From positions 1 to 45,953 of the forward strand of contig JAHHUF010000003.1 in assembly GCA_020024115.1 (NCBI GenBank): a stretch of DNA of 45,953 nucleotides, given 5' to 3'. Of this stretch, positions 41,247 through 45,953 are shown piece by piece. The notes beneath the pieces are model-generated. The model made no database searches and was not told the DNA's origin. It worked only from the letters and a program-made list of their open reading frames with translations. The DNA comes from Anaerofilum sp. (GTDB lineage: Bacteria > Bacillota > Clostridia > Oscillospirales > Ruminococcaceae). The translations under genes and the position numbers were made by a program. Each line of letters opens with the position of its first letter. Within the stretch, counting starts at the first letter, position 1.

Positions 41247-42428
41247 ATGAAAGGCTGTAAAAAGCTGTATTATGAAAACAGTTTGCTGGTTGAGTTTGAA
41301 GCAACCGTGCAAAGCTGTGCCCAACAGGGGGAAGACTGGGTTGTGACCCTTGACCAAACTGCATTTTATCCCGAGGGAGGCGGACAACCTGCCGACCACG
41401 GAACATTGGGCGATGCGCAAGTGCTGGATGTGCAAGAAAAAGACGGCGAAATTTTACATACACTAAATAAACTTTTGCAGAAAGGTGAAATTGTGCAGGG
41501 AAAAATTGACAGTCAGCGCAGGTTTGACCTGATGCAGCAGCATACAGGAGAACATATTTTGTCAGGTTTACTGCACAGAATGTTTGGCACCGAAAATGTA
41601 GGGTTTCATATTGGACAGGAATCTGTGACAATGGACACTGACAAAGAACTCTCACCTCAACAAATTGCACAGGCAGAAGCTGCGGCAAATGAAATTGTCT
41701 GGAAAAATATAGCGGTGAAATGTGAGTTTCCTGAAAAAGAACAATTGCAGCAGATAGAATACCGCAGCAAAAAAGAAATTGAGGGTGCTGTGAGAATCGT
41801 TACCATTGATGGTGCGGATTGCTGCGCTTGCTGTGGAACGCATCTTCCTTTTTCCGGAATGGTGGGACAAATTAAGGTGATTGATTGGCAGCGATACAAA
41901 GGCGGAACCCGTTTGACGGTGGTTTGTGGCAGCCGTGCTTTGATGGATTATCAGATAAAATGCAGCCAGCTTGCTCAAATCGGCGCAATGCTGAGCGTGC
42001 CGGCCAACAATGGCTTTGAGGGTGTCTGCCGTTTGGCAGAGCAGTTGAACCAAACCAAACAACAGCTTGCACAAAGCCGTGCAAACTGGTTTGAAGCCGT
42101 GTCTGAAACAATAAAAAAAGACGATTCACCGATTGTTTTTGCTGATAACCTGCAAAGTGATAATCTGCGTACCCTTTGCTTGATGCTGTGCGAAAAAACA
42201 GCACTGCCCTGTGCTGTCTTTTCCAACAAGGAAAAGGGGCTTTCTTATGCAATCGGACAGAAAAACGGAAATGTTGCAGAACTAACCAAACAACTCAATG
42301 CTGCCTTTGCAGGAAAAGGGGGCGGAAAGCCCTTTTTGACAATGGGCAGTCTGCAAGCGGATTTTGAGCAAATTAAGCAATTTTGGAATGAAAAAAGGAT
42401 GGATTTAAACAATGAGAATGCGATTTAA
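41247..42428 (+). CDS. AlaX-type alanyl-tRNA editing protein
   Basis: The 393-residue protein has the alanyl-tRNA synthetase editing domain without the aminoacylation core. Markers are FYPEGGGQPADHGTLG (about residues 39-54), QHTGEHILSG (two zinc-type His) and CCACCGTHLPFSG (zinc-type Cys/His), plus a C-terminal DHHA1-like domain. Such proteins remove Ser or Gly from mischarged tRNA-Ala. ATG 41247 is preferred because AAAAGGAG is at 41234-41240; the upstream ATG 41217 has no site. It overlaps the trmB-ridA gene by 17 bp. Confidence 0.9.
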   Translation: MKGCKKLYYENSLLVEFEATVQSCAQQGEDWVVTLDQTAFYPEGGGQPADHGTLGDAQVLDVQEKDGEILHTLNKLLQKGEIVQGKIDSQRRFDLMQQHTGEHILSGLLHRMFGTENVGFHIGQESVTMDTDKELSPQQIAQAEAAANEIVWKNIAVKCEFPEKEQLQQIEYRSKKEIEGAVRIVTIDGADCCACCGTHLPFSGMVGQIKVIDWQRYKGGTRLTVVCGSRALMDYQIKCSQLAQIGAMLSVPANNGFEGVCRLAEQLNQTKQQLAQSRANWFEAVSETIKKDDSPIVFADNLQSDNLRTLCLMLCEKTALPCAVFSNKEKGLSYAIGQKNGNVAELTKQLNAAFAGKGGGKPFLTMGSLQADFEQIKQFWNEKRMDLNNENAI

Positions 42429-43494
42429 ACCCTATGCACGCCCTGAACTGAATGCTTGCCCCTTTTCAGTGGATGAGCCTTTGCAGAATAAAGGAAAATG
42501 GCATGACACCTTTGTGCGTAAACAGCCCATTCATCTTGAACTTGGATGCGGAAAAGGGGGGTTTTTGTCCCGTTTGGCTGTGGCACACCCCGAAATTAAC
42601 TATTTGGGAATTGATATTACGGACAAAGTTCTCATTTTGGCAAAACGCAACATCGACCGCCAATATGCAGCCGCCCAGCGTGACCCCGATAATGTGCAGA
42701 TTATGAGCCTTGATATTGAACGCATTTACAATGCTTTTGATAGTACAGATGCAGTTGACCGCATTTATATCAATTTTTGCAACCCTTGGAACAAAAAAGC
42801 AGGACATAAAAAACATCGTCTGACCCACACAAAACAATTGCTGCTGTATCGTGAATTTTTGAAAGACGGCGGAGAGGTTTACTTCAAAACAGATGATGAT
42901 GACTTGTTTGCAGACAGTCTGCACTATTTTCCCGAAGCAGGCTTTGAAATTACATGGAAAACCTTCGATTTACATAAAAATGAGCCGGAATGGAATATCC
43001 GCACCGAACATGAACAAATGTTTACCGAAATGGGTATCCCAACAAAGGCTTTAATCGCTGTGAAAAAAGAACTTCACCATCGACCAATTATCAACAAAAA
43101 GGAGAGTGCAACCATGGAAAAACAAGCAATTCATACCCAAAATGCTCCTGCTGCCCTAGGCCCCTATTCCCAAGCTGTAAAAGCAGGAAATACCATTTAT
43201 GTTTCAGGGCAAATTCCCATCAATCCTGCCACAGGCGAGTTTGCAGGAACTGACATTGCCACCCAAACAAGACAGGCATTGACCAATATTTCAAATATTC
43301 TGAAAGAAGCAGGAGCGGAAATGAGCAATGTGGTGAAAACAGCTGTTTTGCTCAAACATATTGAGGATTTTGCAGCTATGAATGAAGTGTATGCAGAATT
43401 TTTCGGGCAGCCATACCCTGCACGGGCAGCGTTTGAAGTGGCAGCATTGCCAAAAGATGCTTTGGTCGAAATTGAATGTATTGCAGTTGTTTGA
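42412..43494 (+). CDS. trmB: TrmB-RidA fusion: tRNA (guanine-46-N7) methyltransferase joined to RidA
   Basis: One uninterrupted frame of 360 codons holds two enzymes. Residues 1 to about 222 are TrmB, with the SAM-binding LELGCGKGGFL (42-52), GIDITDK (66-72) and the FCNPWNKKAGHKKHRLTH block (122-139), which makes m7G46 in tRNA. Residues 235-360 are a complete RidA enamine/imine deaminase (GPYSQAVKAGNTIYVSGQIP; catalytic Arg at RidA position 104, Glu at 121). The joint has no stop codon, yet AAAGGAGAG lies just before the RidA ATG at 43114. So either a fusion, or both a fusion and free RidA, may be made. Confidence 0.88.
   Translation: MRMRFKPYARPELNACPFSVDEPLQNKGKWHDTFVRKQPIHLELGCGKGGFLSRLAVAHPEINYLGIDITDKVLILAKRNIDRQYAAAQRDPDNVQIMSLDIERIYNAFDSTDAVDRIYINFCNPWNKKAGHKKHRLTHTKQLLLYREFLKDGGEVYFKTDDDDLFADSLHYFPEAGFEITWKTFDLHKNEPEWNIRTEHEQMFTEMGIPTKALIAVKKELHHRPIINKKESATMEKQAIHTQNAPAALGPYSQAVKAGNTIYVSGQIPINPATGEFAGTDIATQTRQALTNISNILKEAGAEMSNVVKTAVLLKHIEDFAAMNEVYAEFFGQPYPARAAFEVAALPKDALVEIECIAVV
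43114..43494 (+). CDS. ridA: RidA, possible internally started product
   Basis: ATG 43114 has its own AAAGGAGAG site at about 43097-43106 and would give a free RidA of 126 residues, the normal size of the family. RidA hydrolyses reactive enamine/imine intermediates such as 2-aminoacrylate released by PLP enzymes. It works as a trimer in the cytoplasm. The same residues are also the C-terminus of the longer TrmB frame. Confidence 0.7.
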   Translation: MEKQAIHTQNAPAALGPYSQAVKAGNTIYVSGQIPINPATGEFAGTDIATQTRQALTNISNILKEAGAEMSNVVKTAVLLKHIEDFAAMNEVYAEFFGQPYPARAAFEVAALPKDALVEIECIAVV

Positions 43495-43513
43495 ATAAAT
43501 CATAACACAATAT

Positions 43514-43555
43514 AAAAGGCAAGCTGAAGTTTTTAACTTTTGCTTGCCTTTTTGT
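43514..43555. terminator. Bidirectional terminator after trmB-ridA
   Basis: AAAAGGCAAGC pairs with GCTTGCCTTTT, with a further inner AAGT/ACTT pairing. T-runs are present on both strands, so it serves trmB-ridA and the convergent gene ending at 43575. Confidence 0.85.
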
Positions 43556-43574
43556 TGAAAAGTATTTTGTGCAA

Positions 43575-44033
43575 TCAGTTGATAGTGGGCAATAGACCTT
43601 CGGCTTTTGCACGAATTACATAAAATGTTTGGAATGTTTCGGGTTCGGTTGAAATGCTTTCTTTCATCAATTCCAGTCTCCGTTTGCCAATTCGTCTGTC
43701 CAGCACAGCAAATATCCGTATAAGTAAATCATCGCTTTGTAGGCTGGCTTCAATGCTTTGGTTATCAAATTCTGCAAAGGCTGTATAAAAACAGCATTGG
43801 TCGAAAACGCCCAACTTTAAAGCGGTATCATCTATATACGCCATCTCGGGATTCATGTAGTTGTTCCAATAGCATCCTTTAAGGATTTCTTTTCCGTCAT
43901 ATCGTATTGCTGCTCGACCCACATGGTCGGGGGACTTACTGTATGATGTTGCATAATACTGAATATGCCCTTGCAGACTTTTTGCAAGATATTCAGTTTC
44001 CAGCTTTTTTCGTATATTGCTCCATCGTTTCAT
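43575..44033 (-). CDS. SF0329-family hypothetical protein
   Basis: The 152-residue soluble protein opens MKRWSNIRKKLETEYLAKSLQGHIQYYATSY in pieces typical of the SF0329 family (RWS..RKKLE, GHIQYYATSYSKSPDH, GRAAIRYDGKEIL). The family has no known function. It starts 12 bp past the stop of the preceding minus-strand membrane protein gene and probably shares its transcript. No catalytic motif is visible. Confidence 0.75.
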   Translation of the reverse strand: MKRWSNIRKKLETEYLAKSLQGHIQYYATSYSKSPDHVGRAAIRYDGKEILKGCYWNNYMNPEMAYIDDTALKLGVFDQCCFYTAFAEFDNQSIEASLQSDDLLIRIFAVLDRRIGKRRLELMKESISTEPETFQTFYVIRAKAEGLLPTIN

Positions 44034-44045
44034 TTGTATTTTCTC

Positions 44046-45953
44046 CTAGTTTGATTGGTTGGTCAAAAGATAAACGGAAACTGCGCTGTTTTCAAAGGCA
44101 GGAGAAAGATAATCAGGCATCAGACCAGGATAATTTTTGGAATAAATCAAACAGTTGATGCCTTCTTGCGCACAAAGTAAACGGAATGCTTGTTCCGAAA
44201 GAATGCCGGAAAAAAGCTGCTCTGTAACAGCTTGGCGATGGGAAACAATTTCCTGAGAAACACCCATGTTTGAAACAGCATAAGCCCAGCCTTCCATATA
44301 TCCCTGCCGCCCGGAAAGTGCAGAGTAAACATTGGAAATGCCATCCAATTCGTTGGGGTTACTGCTGGTTCGGTTGGTGGAAAATACAATTTGGTTGTCT
44401 GTGTTTTCAGCAAGCCAAACCATTGCCTGTTCATCTTCTGCCAAAATATTATTTGCTGAGGTTTGAGGAGACAAAATGCCATTTGTAGATAAAAGCTGTT
44501 TGAAGCCGTTTCCACCATAAGTCACAACCATGCAAACTGTTGTAACAAGCCCAACAATCCCGCAAACTGCAATAGGATAAAGCGAAACTTTTTTGAAATC
44601 TTTAAAAGAGGGAATTTGCTCCACTGCCAAAAGAGTGATAAAAAAGATGGCTGCTAAGGCAAAATATGCCTGGCTTGAGTTTGGATGCCAAAACAAGTGG
44701 TATGCAAGGAAGCCACCAGCCACCACACCATTTGCAAAAATATGTCCTGCATCTAAATGAAACAAATGGCGAATGGTATGAGGCAGACCATGTAGCCATA
44801 GAATAAACTGAAATGGAATCATGCAAAAAGCATTGATAATCCCAATACATACAAGCCATACATACCCAGAGATTGGCAAGTGAGCACAAAGCCAATCTGC
44901 CAATGGGCTGAGGGTTTGATAAGCCAGAGAATTTTCCATCGAAAAAATGGAAAAAGTCATGCTGCTGTTTGCTCCGGAAGAAAATAGAACAAAATAAATC
45001 AAAGCAAAGAGTCCGCCTGTTCCTGCAAGACAAAGCAAAGCACCAAAATAGTTTGGTTTTTGAAACAACAGCACAAACACCATTGTCACAACCAAACTAC
45101 ATAACACAAGCGCTGCCTGTGGCCCTTTTGCAACAGCAAGCAGCAAAAAGGAAGTAAAGTAAGCTGCAAATAGTTTCCAGTTTGCTTTGAATTTTTGCCG
45201 TGCAAGGATGGTAAACAGGGCAGTGAAGATACAAAGAAAAATGCAGCCAGTTGCTTGTGCATTGATATTTGTGACCAGATGTTTCAGCATAGTGTTGGAA
45301 AATACACTTTCTTGCCAAGAAAAGATTCCCCACATCGAAGCACATTGAAATCCAAACAAAACAATTGGAAAAAGCAATGCTTTTTTGCGGTTATCCTGAT
45401 AAAAACAACGCCCTAAACAATAGAGGGAAATCAGTTGCGCAGCAATAAAAACAGGCCCAGAGAAAAAGACAAAGATGTCGTAAGAAGAAGCTCCGCTCAC
45501 AAGGCAAAGTCCTCCCACAATAAGTTCAGTCAGATAATGATAGGAAAACCGAACCCCAACAAATCGAATATCCTGTGGAGGAAAAGCATGTGTAAAAGCA
45601 TTTCCGTTTCCGATGTTCCATAACAGGTCACGGCTTAGGTTAATGGTGCCAGCTACAAGGGGGTGAGCGTTTTCAGCACTGTGAAACAGCCCAAACAGCA
45701 AGCAGAGAATACTGCTGAATACAACAAAATAGCAGATGATTTTGTTGTGAGAAATGGATTGCACTGTATTTTTCAGCAAAGTTTTTTGTTGGCTGAACCA
45801 TTGCCATAAAAACAAGACAGAAAGAACAGGTGGAACAATTTGAAGCATCCAAACAAAATGCAATCGAACCGAAAAAGACACCAAAGCAGCAAAAAAGCCT
45901 GTTCCATACAAGATAGAAAGCAGTGGTTTTAACCCTAAATGAGGAATATCAAA
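44046..45953 (-). CDS. Large polytopic membrane protein, 5' end cut by the window
   Basis: The open frame runs to the edge of the window. The 621 residues after an apparent TTG at 45911 are preceded in frame by DIPHLGLKPLLSI, so the true start is probably outside. At least twelve membrane helices are followed by a soluble C-terminal part of about 150 residues (EDEQAMVWLAENTDNQIVFSTNR, INCLIYSKNYPG). The shape, with a first loop containing HPLVAGTINLSRDLLWNIGNGNA and FSYHYLTELIVGG, resembles GT-C type membrane glycosyltransferases or related DUF proteins. No sure family assignment. Confidence 0.7.
   Translation of the reverse strand, partial: FDIPHLGLKPLLSILYGTGFFAALVSFSVRLHFVWMLQIVPPVLSVLFLWQWFSQQKTLLKNTVQSISHNKIICYFVVFSSILCLLFGLFHSAENAHPLVAGTINLSRDLLWNIGNGNAFTHAFPPQDIRFVGVRFSYHYLTELIVGGLCLVSGASSYDIFVFFSGPVFIAAQLISLYCLGRCFYQDNRKKALLFPIVLFGFQCASMWGIFSWQESVFSNTMLKHLVTNINAQATGCIFLCIFTALFTILARQKFKANWKLFAAYFTSFLLLAVAKGPQAALVLCSLVVTMVFVLLFQKPNYFGALLCLAGTGGLFALIYFVLFSSGANSSMTFSIFSMENSLAYQTLSPLADWLCAHLPISGYVWLVCIGIINAFCMIPFQFILWLHGLPHTIRHLFHLDAGHIFANGVVAGGFLAYHLFWHPNSSQAYFALAAIFFITLLAVEQIPSFKDFKKVSLYPIAVCGIVGLVTTVCMVVTYGGNGFKQLLSTNGILSPQTSANNILAEDEQAMVWLAENTDNQIVFSTNRTSSNPNELDGISNVYSALSGRQGYMEGWAYAVSNMGVSQEIVSHRQAVTEQLFSGILSEQAFRLLCAQEGINCLIYSKNYPGLMPDYLSPAFENSAVSVYLLTNQSN

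Overview
The window reads as a chromosomal segment of a spore-forming, flagellated, fermentative anaerobe of the class Clostridia, most likely an Oscillospiraceae/Ruminococcaceae-type gut or rumen organism. The basis is the sporulation genes (spoVAC, spoVAD, spoVAE, spoIIP), a flagellin with its FliB methylase, an adhE behind a Rex-type operator, a Firmicutes T-box leader, strong AGGAGG-type ribosome binding sites and modest GC. The exact genus cannot be read from the sequence. No rRNA, tRNA, CRISPR array, prophage or complete insertion sequence was seen.

Layout. 1-7.4 kb: a complete F-type ATP synthase operon (AtpZ-like, atpI, atpB-E-F-H-A-G-D-C) with its own promoter and terminator; the c subunit carries a two-carboxylate, Na+-type ion site. 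7.4-10.0 kb: an operon with a DUF3842 protein, an unknown small protein, an orphan EutH-type transporter and a barstar-like protein. 10.1-14.2 kb: Rex-controlled adhE, then asnA. 14.2-18.2 kb: the spoVA germinant-channel genes, split by a self-regulated marR-MATE efflux cassette. 18.3-20.0 kb: a second MATE exporter and a Nudix hydrolase. 20.2-25.3 kb: rpsT, spoIIP, a T-box (Asn) leader with asnS, mutY, and a small acidic membrane-anchored protein.

25.4-31.1 kb: an LTA-synthase-family enzyme, divergent from a GntR(YtrA)-ABC transporter-CPBP protease operon. 31.1-35.3 kb: a frameshifted BTAD-type regulator, a DUF624-like membrane protein, a PlsC acyltransferase, and two uncharacterised small genes, one of 50 codons. 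35.3-40.6 kb: FapA (DUF342), bacteriohemerythrin, FliB and flagellin, which together form a motility/redox patch. 40.7-46 kb: a helical-bundle protein, an AlaX-type editing protein, a TrmB-RidA in-frame fusion, an SF0329-like protein and a large polytopic membrane protein cut by the window edge.

How it fits together. Energy metabolism (ion-motive ATP synthase; AdhE recycling NADH under Rex control), asparagine supply and charging (AsnA, AsnS under an AAC T-box), spore germination and engulfment (SpoVA, SpoIIP), envelope building (LtaS-like, PlsC) and motility are all represented as ordinary core functions. The most unusual points are the TrmB-RidA fusion, the two-carboxylate c subunit, the interruption of spoVA by an efflux cassette with twin palindromic operators, and the lysine-rich flagellin core next to a flagellin lysine methylase. 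No wholly new multi-gene system was identified with confidence.
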